Source: Burkholderiales bacterium
GTDB taxonomy: Bacteria; Pseudomonadota; Gammaproteobacteria; Burkholderiales; SG8-41
NCBI GenBank assembly: GCA_019749945.1
Contig: JAIEPF010000002.1
Span: forward strand, 137,914 to 201,913
DNA: 64,000 nucleotides
Direction of reading: 5' to 3'
Shown here piece after piece: positions 20,436 to 29,109 of the stretch; the stretch's first letter is position 1, and each line of letters opens with the position of its first letter. Under the pieces are notes generated by a model. It worked only from the letters and a program-made list of their open reading frames with translations, did no database searches and had not been told where the DNA came from. Position numbers and translations under genes: made by a program.

Positions 20436-21692
20436 ATGGATGTCCAAACCTACATGTTAGCCATCGGCAAAGCCGCCCGCGCCGCATCGCGCGCGATGGC
20501 GGTCGCCGACAGCAATGCCAAAAACACCGCGCTGACCGCGATGGCGACCGCGATCGAACACGCGGCGAAAGTCCTGCTGCACGAAAACGCGCGTGACCTT
20601 GAAGCCGCCAAAGCAAAAAACCTCGACTCCGCAGCCATCGACCGGCTTACGCTGACGCCGAAGCGCATCGCCGCCATGGCCGATGGACTGCGCCAGATTG
20701 CCGCGCTGCCGGATCCGGTCGGCGAGATCAGCGGCCTGAAGTATCGGCCCACCGGCATCCAGGTCGGGCAGATGCGCGTGCCGCTGGGCGTGGTCGGCAT
20801 CATTTATGAATCGCGGCCGAACGTGACCGCCGATGCCGCCGGGTTGTGCCTCAAATCCGGCAACGCGGCGATTCTGCGCGGCGGTTCGGAAGCCTTGCAT
20901 TCCAATCAGGCGATTGCCGCCTGCGTGCACGAAGGCCTCAAGGCCGCGGGACTCCCGGAAACCGCGGTGCAGGTGATTGAGACCACGGACCGCGCTGCGG
21001 TCGGCGAACTGATCACCATGCACGATTACGTCGACATCATCGTGCCGCGCGGCGGCAAGGGGCTGATCGAACGGCTGATGCAGGAATCGCGCATCCCGAT
21101 GATCAAGCACCTGCACGGCGTATGCCATGTCTACATCGATGATCAGGCCGATTTCGACAAGGCTTTGCGCATAGCAGACAACGCAAAAACGCAACGCCTG
21201 GGCACCTGCAACACCATGGAAACGCTGCTGGTGGCGCGCGGTATTGCCGACAAAATCCTGCCGCCGCTGTGCAAGATTTACGCCGACAAAAAAATCGAGC
21301 TGCGTGGTGATGATGCTGCACGCAAGATCGTGTCCGGCATGAAAGCCGCGACCGAGGACGACTGGTACACCGAGTATCTCGACGCGATATTGTCCATTCG
21401 CATCGTCGACGGGCTCGACGCGGCCATCGACCACATCGCGCGTTACGGTTCACAGCATACCGATGCCATCGTCACTGAAAACATCACCCGCGCACGGCGT
21501 TTCCTGCGTGAAGTCGATTCGAGTTCGGTGATGGTCAATGCATCGACGCGGTTTGCCGACGGTTATGAATACGGCCTCGGTGCCGAAATCGGCATTTCCA
21601 CCGACAAGCTGCATGCGCGCGGTCCGGTGGGACTGGAAGGCCTGACCTCGCTGAAATACGTGGTGTTCGGCGACGGCCAGACAAGAGCGTAA
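20436..21692 (+). CDS. proA: Glutamate-5-semialdehyde dehydrogenase (gamma-glutamyl phosphate reductase)
   Basis: A 418-residue NADPH-dependent reductase for the second step of proline synthesis, an aldehyde-dehydrogenase fold. The frame is open further upstream, but [19 protein letters not shown] is the expected N-terminus. Conserved blocks are [28 protein letters not shown] (here [18 protein letters not shown]), the [11 protein letters not shown] loop, and the catalytic cysteine region [13 protein letters not shown]. The C-terminus has [17 protein letters not shown] and [12 protein letters not shown]. Its TAA stop directly precedes a GTGAACG-word palindrome. Confidence 0.96.
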   Translation: MDVQTYMLAIGKAARAASRAMAVADSNAKNTALTAMATAIEHAAKVLLHENARDLEAAKAKNLDSAAIDRLTLTPKRIAAMADGLRQIAALPDPVGEISGLKYRPTGIQVGQMRVPLGVVGIIYESRPNVTADAAGLCLKSGNAAILRGGSEALHSNQAIAACVHEGLKAAGLPETAVQVIETTDRAAVGELITMHDYVDIIVPRGGKGLIERLMQESRIPMIKHLHGVCHVYIDDQADFDKALRIADNAKTQRLGTCNTMETLLVARGIADKILPPLCKIYADKKIELRGDDAARKIVSGMKAATEDDWYTEYLDAILSIRIVDGLDAAIDHIARYGSQHTDAIVTENITRARRFLREVDSSSVMVNASTRFADGYEYGLGAEIGISTDKLHARGPVGLEGLTSLKYVVFGDGQTRA

Positions 21693-21694
21693 AC

Positions 21695-21780
21695 AAGTGA
21701 ACGGGTTAACGGGTGAACGAGTAACCACGACACTGCGGGTTTGTTTTTCACTCGTTCACCCGTTCACTCGTTCACACATT
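21695..21780. repeat. Intergenic palindrome, GTGAACG-word family, copy 1
   Basis: The left arm (21695-21724) holds GTGAACGGG, TTAACGGGTGAACG and AGTAA words. The right arm (21749-21780) holds their complements (CACTCGTTCACCCGTTCACTCG...). The loop is about 24 bases. It lies between proA and lpdA and shares words with the element at 46224-46332. Confidence 0.8.
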
Positions 21781-21800
21781 CACCGCTTTTAGAGAATCCC

Positions 21801-23570
21801 ATGAGCAAACTCGTCGAGGTCAAGGTTCCGGATATCGGGGACTACAAAAACATTCCGGTGATCGAAGTGCTGGTCAAACCCGGCGACACCGTGAACAAGG
21901 AAGATCCGCTGGTCACGCTGGAATCCGACAAGGCGACGATGGACATTCCCGCGCCCGCCAGCGGCGTGGTCAAGGCACTGAGCCTGAAACCCGGCGACAA
22001 GGTGTCCAAAGGCACGCTGATCCTGACGCTGGAAGAAGGCGCCGGTGCAACTGCAGCACCGGCGGCGAAACCGGCTGCAGCAGCCCCTGCTCCGGTCACC
22101 ACACCTCAATCCTCACCAGCGGCGCCTCAATCCTCAATCCCCAATCCTGCCGTAAAGGCCGACTTCCACGCTGAAGTCGTGGTACTTGGCGCCGGCCCCG
22201 GCGGTTACACCGCGGCCTTCCGCGCCGCTGACCTCGGCAAAAAAGTGGTGCTGATCGAACGTTATCCGACGCTGGGTGGTGTGTGCCTCAATGTCGGCTG
22301 CATTCCGTCGAAAGCGCTGCTGCACATGGCGAAGGTCATCACCGAAGCCGATGAAGCCAGTCACGCCGGCATCAGCTTCGGCAAACCGGTCATCGACATC
22401 GACAAGCTCCGTACATGGAAAGACGGCGTGCTGGGCAAACTGACCAAAGGCCTCGCCGGCATGGCCAAGCAGCGCAAGGTGCAGGTCGTCACCGGCCGCG
22501 GCGAATTCGCATCGGCGAATACGATTCGTGTCGAGACCGCAGAAGGCGTCAAAACCGTCGCCTTCGAGAACTGCATCATCGCCGCCGGCTCGTCCGTCGC
22601 GCGCATCCCCGGCTTTCCGTATGACGATCCGCGCATCATCGATTCCACCGGCGCGCTGAAACTCGCCGCCGTACCGAAACGCCTGCTGGTCATCGGCGGC
22701 GGCATCATCGGCCTCGAAATGGCCACGGTGTATGACGCACTGGGCAGCAAGATCACCGTTGTCGAACTGATGGATGCGCTGATCCCGGGCGCGGACAAGG
22801 ATATCGTGCGTGTGTTGTCGAAACGCATCGAAAAACGTTACGAAAAAATCCTGCTCAAAACCAAGGTCTCAAAAATCGAAGCGCAAAAGGCCGGATTAAA
22901 AGTGACTTTCGAAGGCACAGACGGCACAACCACCACCGACACCTTCGACGCCGCACTGATGGCCGTCGGCCGCCGCCCCAATGGCCGCGAGATCAAGGCC
23001 GAAGCTGCCGGCGTCACGGTGAACGAACGCGGCTTCATCCCCGCCGACAAACAGCAGCGCACCAATGTCCCGCACATCTACGCCATCGGCGACATCTGCG
23101 GCGAACCCATGCTGGCGCACAAGGCCACGCACGAAGCCAAGATCGCCGCCGAAGTCATCGCCGGCCACAAGGCCTTTTTCGATGCGCGCACCATTCCTTC
23201 CGTCGCCTATACCGATCCCGAAATCGCGTGGATGGGCCTGACCGAAACCCAGGCGCAGGCGCAGGGCATCGAATACGAAAAAGCCTCCTTCCCCTGGGCC
23301 GCCAGCGGCCGCGCACTGGCGACAGGCCGCGAAGACGGCATGACCAAGCTGCTGCTCGACAAAAAATCCCGCCGCGTACTCGGCGCCGCGATCGTCGGCG
23401 TCAATGCCGGCGAACTGATCGCCGAAGCCGTGCTGGCGCTGGAAATGGGGGCAGATGCCACCGACCTCAGCCTGACCATCCATCCGCATCCGACCTTGTC
23501 GGAGACGCTGTTCTTTGCCGCGGAAATCGCGGAAGGGTCGATTACTGATCTGTACATGCCGAAGAAGTAA
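21801..23570 (+). CDS. lpdA: Dihydrolipoamide dehydrogenase with N-terminal lipoyl domain (E3)
   Basis: 589 residues. An N-terminal lipoyl domain (about 1-80, lysine in LESDKATMDIPAP) is joined by an Ala/Pro linker (AAPAAKPAAAAPAP) to a complete flavoprotein disulfide reductase: FAD motif GAGPGGYTAA, redox cysteines in GGVCLNVGCIPSK, NAD motif GGGIIGLEMATV, and the C-terminal HPHPTLSE with the catalytic His-Glu. It reoxidises dihydrolipoamide in pyruvate or 2-oxoglutarate dehydrogenase complexes. The lipoyl-E3 fusion is usual for betaproteobacterial PDH E3, but E1 and E2 genes are not adjacent here. The ATG at 21801 begins the conserved domain. Confidence 0.94.
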   Translation: MSKLVEVKVPDIGDYKNIPVIEVLVKPGDTVNKEDPLVTLESDKATMDIPAPASGVVKALSLKPGDKVSKGTLILTLEEGAGATAAPAAKPAAAAPAPVTTPQSSPAAPQSSIPNPAVKADFHAEVVVLGAGPGGYTAAFRAADLGKKVVLIERYPTLGGVCLNVGCIPSKALLHMAKVITEADEASHAGISFGKPVIDIDKLRTWKDGVLGKLTKGLAGMAKQRKVQVVTGRGEFASANTIRVETAEGVKTVAFENCIIAAGSSVARIPGFPYDDPRIIDSTGALKLAAVPKRLLVIGGGIIGLEMATVYDALGSKITVVELMDALIPGADKDIVRVLSKRIEKRYEKILLKTKVSKIEAQKAGLKVTFEGTDGTTTTDTFDAALMAVGRRPNGREIKAEAAGVTVNERGFIPADKQQRTNVPHIYAIGDICGEPMLAHKATHEAKIAAEVIAGHKAFFDARTIPSVAYTDPEIAWMGLTETQAQAQGIEYEKASFPWAASGRALATGREDGMTKLLLDKKSRRVLGAAIVGVNAGELIAEAVLALEMGADATDLSLTIHPHPTLSETLFFAAEIAEGSITDLYMPKK

Positions 23571-23578
23571 CAACAAGC

Positions 23579-23824
23579 ATGCAGTTCCTGATCAGCGCCG
23601 TCATCGGCATCATCGGTCTCTACGCACTGGCCATCGGTGCATATCATCTCGCCTACGGCAGCTGGTTCCCCTTCTTCCCCGCGCCGGTGGCAAGTCTCTA
23701 CAACCTGCTGCAGGCCGGATTCGGCGGCGTTTCATTCAAGGCGATGGCGATCACACTGCTGATCTTCGGCGGGCTGGTTTCGTTTTTTGCGTTTCTGATT
23801 TATCCCCATCACAAAACGGATTGA
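23579..23824 (+). CDS. Small two-helix membrane protein
   Basis: 81 residues with two clear membrane helices (about 1-23 and 56-75) joined by a loop containing YGSWFPFFPAPVASLYNLLQAGFGG, and a short charged end (YPHHKTD). It starts eight bases after lpdA and is probably co-transcribed. I do not recognise the family. The size and topology are like small membrane subunits or uncharacterised proteobacterial proteins, and no function is proposed. Confidence 0.55.
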   Translation: MQFLISAVIGIIGLYALAIGAYHLAYGSWFPFFPAPVASLYNLLQAGFGGVSFKAMAITLLIFGGLVSFFAFLIYPHHKTD

Positions 23825-23904
23825 ATCCGTCATATAGTGCGTCTGCGGCCATAATCACAAGCACGCCGCTGCAACTGCTGCAGTTTTCCGCGAGGAGGCT
23901 GAAA

Positions 23905-24891
23905 ATGGGCAAAACCAGAGCCATGCTGCCCGGACTGGGCGCATGCGCCACCGCGCTGTTGCTGCTGACCGGCACGGCGCAGGCGCAGAAATACCCGGAG
24001 CGCCCGGTGCGCCTGGTGGTCCCCTATCCGGCCGGCGCCAGTTCCAACGACATCCTCGCCCGGCAGATCGCACCCAGACTCACTGAACGCTGGAAGCAGA
24101 ATGTCGTGGTCGACAACCGCTCCGGCACCAGCGGCAACATCGGCGCGGAGCTGGTGGCGCGTTCACCGGCGGATGGCTACACGCTGCTCTACGGCACCGG
24201 CGGCCTGCTGTCGATCGGACCGCATCTCTACACCAAACTCGCTTACGACCCGCACAAGGATCTGGCGCCGGTGACGCTGATGGCGGTCGTGCCCTACCTG
24301 TTGGTGATGAATGCCTCGCTGCCGGTGAAAAACATCAAGGAATTCATTGCCTACGCCAAAGCGCGGCCGGGCAAGCTGTCGTTTGCGTCGTCAGGCGTGG
24401 GCGGCACGCCGCACCTGTGCGTGGAAATGCTGAAGACCATGGCCGGCATCGACCTGCTGCATGTGCCGTACAAGGGCGGCGCACCCGCCGTGGTGGACAC
24501 CATCGCCGGCCAGACCCAGCTTTACTGCGCCGGACTCGCCGCGACGATGCCGCATGTCCGCTCCGGCAAGCTGCGCGCGCTCGGCGTCACCACGCTGAAA
24601 CGCTCGGCAGGCGCGCCGGAAATTCCGACGCTGGATGAACAGGGCCTCAAGGGTTTTGATGTCAATTCCTGGGGCGCGGTTTTTGTGCCGGCAAAGACGC
24701 CCAAGGGAGTGATTGAAACACTGCACACGTCGATTGCCGCGGTGATGAACACCGACACCATGCGCGACACGCTGATCAAGCAGGGCATGGACCCGCTGCT
24801 GCTGGGTCCGAAGGAACTCGCCGATCTCATCAGGACGGAGTCGGCCAACTGGGCGAAGGTGATCAAAACCGCGGGCATCAAGCTGGAATAA
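23905..24891 (+). CDS. Bug/TTT-family periplasmic solute-binding protein
   Basis: 328 residues of the Bordetella uptake gene (tripartite tricarboxylate transporter receptor) family. The signal peptide ends AQAQKYPERPVRLVVPYPAGAS, the standard start of mature Bug proteins. Other family blocks are GTSGNIGAELVARSPADGYTLL, FASSGVGGTPHL and GGAPAVVDTIAGQTQ. These proteins bind small carboxylates or related solutes; specificity cannot be read from sequence. It is an orphan here, with no TctA or TctB next to it, as is common for Bug proteins in Burkholderiales-type genomes. GAGGAGG precedes the ATG. Confidence 0.9.
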   Translation: MGKTRAMLPGLGACATALLLLTGTAQAQKYPERPVRLVVPYPAGASSNDILARQIAPRLTERWKQNVVVDNRSGTSGNIGAELVARSPADGYTLLYGTGGLLSIGPHLYTKLAYDPHKDLAPVTLMAVVPYLLVMNASLPVKNIKEFIAYAKARPGKLSFASSGVGGTPHLCVEMLKTMAGIDLLHVPYKGGAPAVVDTIAGQTQLYCAGLAATMPHVRSGKLRALGVTTLKRSAGAPEIPTLDEQGLKGFDVNSWGAVFVPAKTPKGVIETLHTSIAAVMNTDTMRDTLIKQGMDPLLLGPKELADLIRTESANWAKVIKTAGIKLE

Positions 24892-25152
24892 TAAACAAAC
24901 ATAAAAATAACAATAAAAACAAATACTTATAAAGTATCCCGCCAGCACGCACTGCCAGCGGTCATCCGCACTTCACGGCTCGCGTTGTGCGTCCATAACA
25001 ACAGCGTTTTCATCGCACACCCGCAGGTCCTTCATCTTTCATTCCCTGCAGCAAAAGCGTAGTATTTCCGACACTTTTGGTCACGCCACCCTGAAGCGCG
25101 AATAGCCAAATAAAAACAACAACATGTAGCCCACTGCCGGAGGAATTGTTTT
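24892..25152. other. Gene-free gap before the KorC-like gene
   Basis: 261 bases. It starts with an AT-rich repeat copy. The rest, of ordinary composition, ends with GGAGG (25139-25143) as the ribosome-binding site for the TTG start. No tRNA, riboswitch or convincing promoter was seen. Confidence 0.5.
24901..24930 (-). repeat. Dispersed AT-rich repeat, copy 2
   Basis: On the minus strand this reads AAGTATTTGTTTTTATTG (after ATA), followed by TTATTTTTAT. It is the closest relative of the copy at 30835 and lies ten bases after the TAA of the Bug-protein gene. Confidence 0.6.
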
Positions 25153-27012
25153 TTGAAGCCGACTGATATTGCGCACCCCGATTACTTCCATAAAGTTGTC
25201 GATTGCCAGTGGGCCTGCCCGGCCCACACCCCCGTCCCCGAATACATCCGTTTGATCGCTGCAGGCCGCTACGGCGATGCCTACATGGTCAACTGGAACT
25301 CGAACGTGTTCCCCGGCATTCTCGGCCGCACCTGCGACCGCCCCTGCGAACCCGCCTGCCGCCGCGGTCGCGTCGAAGAAGGCAACGTCGAAATCCGCAA
25401 GCCGGTTGCGCATGAGCATGGCACGCAACCGGAACCGGTCGCGATCTGCCGCCTGAAGCGGGTCGCCGCCGACAACAAGGAAGACATCACAGCGCGGCTG
25501 CCGAAGGCGCCGAAACAGAAAAACGGCAAACGCATCGCCTGCATCGGCGGCGGGCCGGCGTCCCTCACGGTGGCGCGCGATCTGGCACCCCTGGGTTACG
25601 ACATCACCATTTACGAAGCGGATCCCAAGGCCGGCGGCTTCATGCGCAGCCAGGTGCCGCGTTTCCGCCTGCCGGAAGCCGTGATCGACGAGGAAGTCGG
25701 TTACATCACCGGTATCGGCAACATCGAAGTCAAGACCGGCACCCGCATCGACAGTCTGAAAAAAGTGCTGGCCGAAGGTTATGACGCGGTGGTGGTCGGC
25801 ACCGGCGCGCCGCGCGGCCGCGACCTCGATGTGCCGGGCCGCGCCGAGGGCGCAAAAAACATTCATGTCGGCATCGACTGGCTGGCCAGCGTGTCCTTCG
25901 GCCATATCGACAAGATCGGCAAACGCGTGATCGTCCTCGGCGGCGGCAACACCGCGATGGACTGCTGCCGATCGGCGAAGCGCCTCGGCGGCGAAGATGT
26001 CAAGGTCATCGTGCGTTCGGGTTACGAGGAAATGAAAGCCAGTCCCTGGGAAAAGGAAGATGCCATCGAGGAAGGCATCCCCATCCTCAACTTCCTGGTG
26101 CCGAAATCGTGCAGGGTCGAAGGCGGCAAACTGGTCGGCATGAGCTTCGAAAAGGTCAAAGCCGAATACGATGCCAAAGGTCGGCGCAATTTGGTGCCCA
26201 CCGGCGAAGCGGAACAATTCTTTGAATGCGACGACGTGCTGGTCGCGATCGGCCAGGAAAACGCCTTCCCGTGGATCGAGCGTGATGCCGGCGTCGAGTT
26301 TGATAAATGGAACATGCCGGTGGTCGACAAGCTGACCTTCCAGTCGACCAATCCGAAAGTGTTTTTCGGCGGCGACTCGGCCTTCGGCCCGAAAAACATC
26401 ATCTGGGCGGTGGCCCACGGTCATGAAGTGGCCGTGTCCATCGACAAGATGCTGAACGGCGAGGAACTGAAGGAGCGTCCGCTGCCGGCAGTCACCGTGA
26501 TTTCGCAGAAAATGGGCATCCACGAGTGGAGCTACGACAACGACATCTCCGCGGCGCTGCGCAACAGGGTGCCGTGGCAGGATCAAAAACTGACGCTGAA
26601 AAACATCAAGGTCGAGGTGGAGCTCGGTTTCGACGCCAAGACCGGTTTCGCCGAAGCCCAGCGCTGCCTCAATTGCGACGTGCAGACGGTGTTCACGCCC
26701 AGACTGTGCATCGAGTGTGATGCCTGCGTCGACATCTGCCCGATGGACTGCATCACCTTCACGCCGGATGCCGAGGAGGCCGAGCTGCGTACGCAGCTGA
26801 CCGCGCCGTCGCTGCATCCGGACCAGGGCCTCTACGTGTCGGAAAAACTGCGCATGACCGGCCGCATCATGGCCAAGGACGAGGATGTCTGCCTGCACTG
26901 CGGGCTGTGCGCCGAACGCTGCCCGACGGGCGCCTGGGACATGCAGAAATACCTGATAGAGATGACCCACGCCGGCCCGGGCTGCCGCAAACCGCAACGC
27001 AAAGCGGCCTGA
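25153..27012 (+). CDS. GltD-like NAD(P)H-linked flavoprotein with ferredoxin domains (KorC-like)
   Basis: 619 residues. An N-terminal GltD-type Fe-S region (CQWACPAHTPVPEYI, CDRPCEPACRRG) is followed by an FAD motif (GGGPASLTVARDL), a second dinucleotide motif (LGGGNTAMDC) and a closing GGDSAFGPKNI. The C-terminus has two ferredoxin cluster motifs (CIECDACVDICPMDC; CLHCGLCAERCPTG). It would pass electrons between NAD(P)(H) and clusters. With the two following genes it resembles, from memory, the 2-oxoglutarate:NADP oxidoreductases of aromatic-degrading Azoarcus/Thauera, which have an extra flavoprotein subunit. The start is TTG with GGAGG upstream; no nearby ATG fits. Confidence 0.8.
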   Translation: MKPTDIAHPDYFHKVVDCQWACPAHTPVPEYIRLIAAGRYGDAYMVNWNSNVFPGILGRTCDRPCEPACRRGRVEEGNVEIRKPVAHEHGTQPEPVAICRLKRVAADNKEDITARLPKAPKQKNGKRIACIGGGPASLTVARDLAPLGYDITIYEADPKAGGFMRSQVPRFRLPEAVIDEEVGYITGIGNIEVKTGTRIDSLKKVLAEGYDAVVVGTGAPRGRDLDVPGRAEGAKNIHVGIDWLASVSFGHIDKIGKRVIVLGGGNTAMDCCRSAKRLGGEDVKVIVRSGYEEMKASPWEKEDAIEEGIPILNFLVPKSCRVEGGKLVGMSFEKVKAEYDAKGRRNLVPTGEAEQFFECDDVLVAIGQENAFPWIERDAGVEFDKWNMPVVDKLTFQSTNPKVFFGGDSAFGPKNIIWAVAHGHEVAVSIDKMLNGEELKERPLPAVTVISQKMGIHEWSYDNDISAALRNRVPWQDQKLTLKNIKVEVELGFDAKTGFAEAQRCLNCDVQTVFTPRLCIECDACVDICPMDCITFTPDAEEAELRTQLTAPSLHPDQGLYVSEKLRMTGRIMAKDEDVCLHCGLCAERCPTGAWDMQKYLIEMTHAGPGCRKPQRKAA

Positions 27013-27032
27013 GAGCAGATCAAAGTCAAAGG

Positions 27033-27156
27033 CAGCCACAGAGGATTCTTCACAATACCCCCTTGAGGGGTACACAGAGAGCACAGAGAGCTGCAAAAAA
27101 TACCGGGCCCCAGCTTTTCGGGTTTTTCTCTGTGGCCTCTGTGTTCTCTGTGGCTA
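27033..27156. repeat. Intergenic palindrome, CACAGAG-word family, interrupted copy
   Basis: The right arm (27125-27156) is TTCTCTGTGGCCTCTGTGTT-like and closely matches the copy at 4441-4471. The left arm is split: AGCCACAGAGGA (27033-27044), then about 27 foreign bases, then CACAGAGAGCACAGAGAG (27073-27090). The interrupting segment contains its own palindrome TACCCC-5-GGGGTA (27056-27072). It lies between the first two kor-cluster genes. Confidence 0.8.
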
Positions 27157-27186
27157 AAAAGGTTTTGAATTTAAGACTTGAATAAA

Positions 27187-29025
27187 ATGAAACAGATCAC
27201 CGCCATCAACGACTTCGTCGTCAAATTCGCCAACGTCAACGGTTCGGGTTCGGCCTCGGCCAATGAACTGTTCGCGCGCGCCATCCTGCGCATGGGTGTG
27301 CCGGTCAGCCCGCGCAATATTTTTCCGTCGAACATCCAGGGCCTGCCCACCTGGTACGAGGTGCGGGTCAATGAAAAGGGGTATCAGGGCCGCCGCGGCG
27401 GCGTCGACCTGATGGTGTCGATGAACCCGCAGACCTGGGACAACGACCTGAAGGAAATCGAGTCCGGCGGTTACCTGTTCTATGACAACTCCAAACCGCT
27501 GCCGGCGAGCAAATTCCGCAATGACGTCACCGCCATCGGCATGCCGCTGACGGAAATCTGCAACACCACCTATACCGATCCGCGGCAGCGCCAGCTGTTC
27601 AAGAACATCATTTACGTCGGCGCGCTGTCGGCATTATTGGAGCTTGATCCGCAGGAAATCGAAAAACTGTTCACCGAGCAGTACAAGGGCAAGGAAGCGC
27701 TGCTGCAATCAAACGTCAAGGCGCTGCACCTCGGCCGCGACTACGCGCTGAAGCACCTGCCCTGCCCGCTGGGCATCAGGCTGCAGCGCGCGGACAATGT
27801 CGGCGACAGGATTTTCACCGACGGCAACAGCGCTGCGGCGCTGGGCGCGGTCTACGGCGGCGCTTCGGTCTGCGCCTGGTATCCGATCACGCCCTCGTCG
27901 TCGCTGGCCGAAGCCTTCATGGCTTATTGCAAGAAACACCGGGTCGATGCCGATACCGGGAAAAACAAATACGCCATCGTGCAGGGCGAGGACGAACTCG
28001 CCTCGATCGGCATCGCCATCGGCGCCGGCTGGAACGGTGCGCGCGCCTTCACCGCGACCTCCGGCCCCGGCATTTCGCTGATGTCGGAATTCATCGGCCT
28101 CGCCTATTTCGCCGAAATCCCGGTGGTGCTGATCGACGTGCAGCGCGGCGGCCCGTCCACCGGCATGCCGACGCGCACCCAGCAGTCCGATCTGCTGGCC
28201 TGTGCCTATGCCTCGCACGGCGATACCAAACATGTGCTGCTGTTCCCGGAGGATCCGACCGAGTGTTTTGAGCTGACGGCGCAGGCCTTCGACCTGGCGG
28301 AGCGCTTGCAGACGCCGGTGTTTGTGATGACCGATCTCGACATCGGCATGAACACCCGCCTGTGCCGGCCCTTTGCCTGGGATGACAGCCGGGAATACGA
28401 CCGCGGCAAGGTGATGACCTACGAACGGCTCGATGCCGGCGCCGACTTCGGCCGTTACCTCGACGTCGACGGCGACGGCATCCCGTTCCGCACCTATCCC
28501 GGCACGCATCCGACCCGCGGCGGTTATTTCACCCGCGGCACCACCAAGAACCGTTATGCGCAGTATTCGGAAGCCGGTCCGGATTACGTCGACAACATGC
28601 AGCGCCTGATGCGCAAGTTCGAGACCGCCAAATCGCTGGTGCCGAAGCCGCTGCTCTACCCGGCGGAGAAGCCGGCGCGTTTCGGCGCGATTTTCTACGG
28701 CTCGACCAGCCCGGCGATGCAGGAAGCGCTGGACACCCTCGCCGAGCGCGGCATCCACGTCAATGCACTGCGCATCCGCGGTTTCCCCTTCGCCGACGAA
28801 CTCAGCGATTTTGTCGCCTCCCACCCCTGGGTGTTCGTGATCGAGCAGAACCGCGACGCACAGCTCAAAACCCTGATGGTCACCGACGGCAAGATCAACC
28901 CGGCGCGGCTGATTTCGCTGCTGCATTACGACGGCACGCCGATCACCGCGCGTTTCATCGTCGACCAGATATCCCGGCATGCCGGTGCACGCTCCGTGGT
29001 GCCGCTAAAGAAAGCAGTTGCCTGA
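27187..29025 (+). CDS. korA: 2-oxoacid:acceptor oxidoreductase, fused gamma/alpha subunit (KorA-like)
   Basis: About 612 residues. Residues 1-190 are the gamma-type domain (GSGSASANELFARAILRMG, RRGGVDLMVSMNPQT). From about 200 comes the alpha, pyrimidine-binding domain, with GNSAAALGAVYGGA, WYPITPSSSLAEAF, QGEDELASIGIAIGAGWNG, TSGPGISLM and RGGPSTGMPTRTQQSDL, all typical of 2-oxoglutarate/2-oxoacid:ferredoxin oxidoreductase alpha subunits. The complex oxidatively decarboxylates a 2-oxoacid to an acyl-CoA. The substrate is likely 2-oxoglutarate by family but not provable here. ATG at 27187 is preferred to an in-frame TTG at 27178. Confidence 0.88.
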   Translation: MKQITAINDFVVKFANVNGSGSASANELFARAILRMGVPVSPRNIFPSNIQGLPTWYEVRVNEKGYQGRRGGVDLMVSMNPQTWDNDLKEIESGGYLFYDNSKPLPASKFRNDVTAIGMPLTEICNTTYTDPRQRQLFKNIIYVGALSALLELDPQEIEKLFTEQYKGKEALLQSNVKALHLGRDYALKHLPCPLGIRLQRADNVGDRIFTDGNSAAALGAVYGGASVCAWYPITPSSSLAEAFMAYCKKHRVDADTGKNKYAIVQGEDELASIGIAIGAGWNGARAFTATSGPGISLMSEFIGLAYFAEIPVVLIDVQRGGPSTGMPTRTQQSDLLACAYASHGDTKHVLLFPEDPTECFELTAQAFDLAERLQTPVFVMTDLDIGMNTRLCRPFAWDDSREYDRGKVMTYERLDAGADFGRYLDVDGDGIPFRTYPGTHPTRGGYFTRGTTKNRYAQYSEAGPDYVDNMQRLMRKFETAKSLVPKPLLYPAEKPARFGAIFYGSTSPAMQEALDTLAERGIHVNALRIRGFPFADELSDFVASHPWVFVIEQNRDAQLKTLMVTDGKINPARLISLLHYDGTPITARFIVDQISRHAGARSVVPLKKAVA

Positions 29026-29097
29026 TGAGGATCGCGGATTGAGGATTGAGTCACCTTTGGGTTTTCTCACTCCTCACTCCTCGCGCCTCAATCCTTA
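29023..29097. repeat. Intergenic palindrome, TGAGGATT/GAGGAGTGAG-word family
   Basis: The left arm (29026-29051) carries GAGGAT and GGATTGAG words. The right arm (29066-29096) carries CTCACTCCT, CTCCTCGCGCC and TCAATCCT complements. The element starts at the korA TGA stop, which reads into TGATGAGG, and ends 13 bases before the korB ATG. Confidence 0.75.
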
Positions 29098-29109
29098 AAG
29101 AGTTTAAAA

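Noticed and set aside
24892..25152. tRNA or small RNA gene in the gap before the KorC-like gene
   Set aside because: No cloverleaf, no CCA end and no T-loop consensus; only an AT repeat and ordinary sequence were seen.
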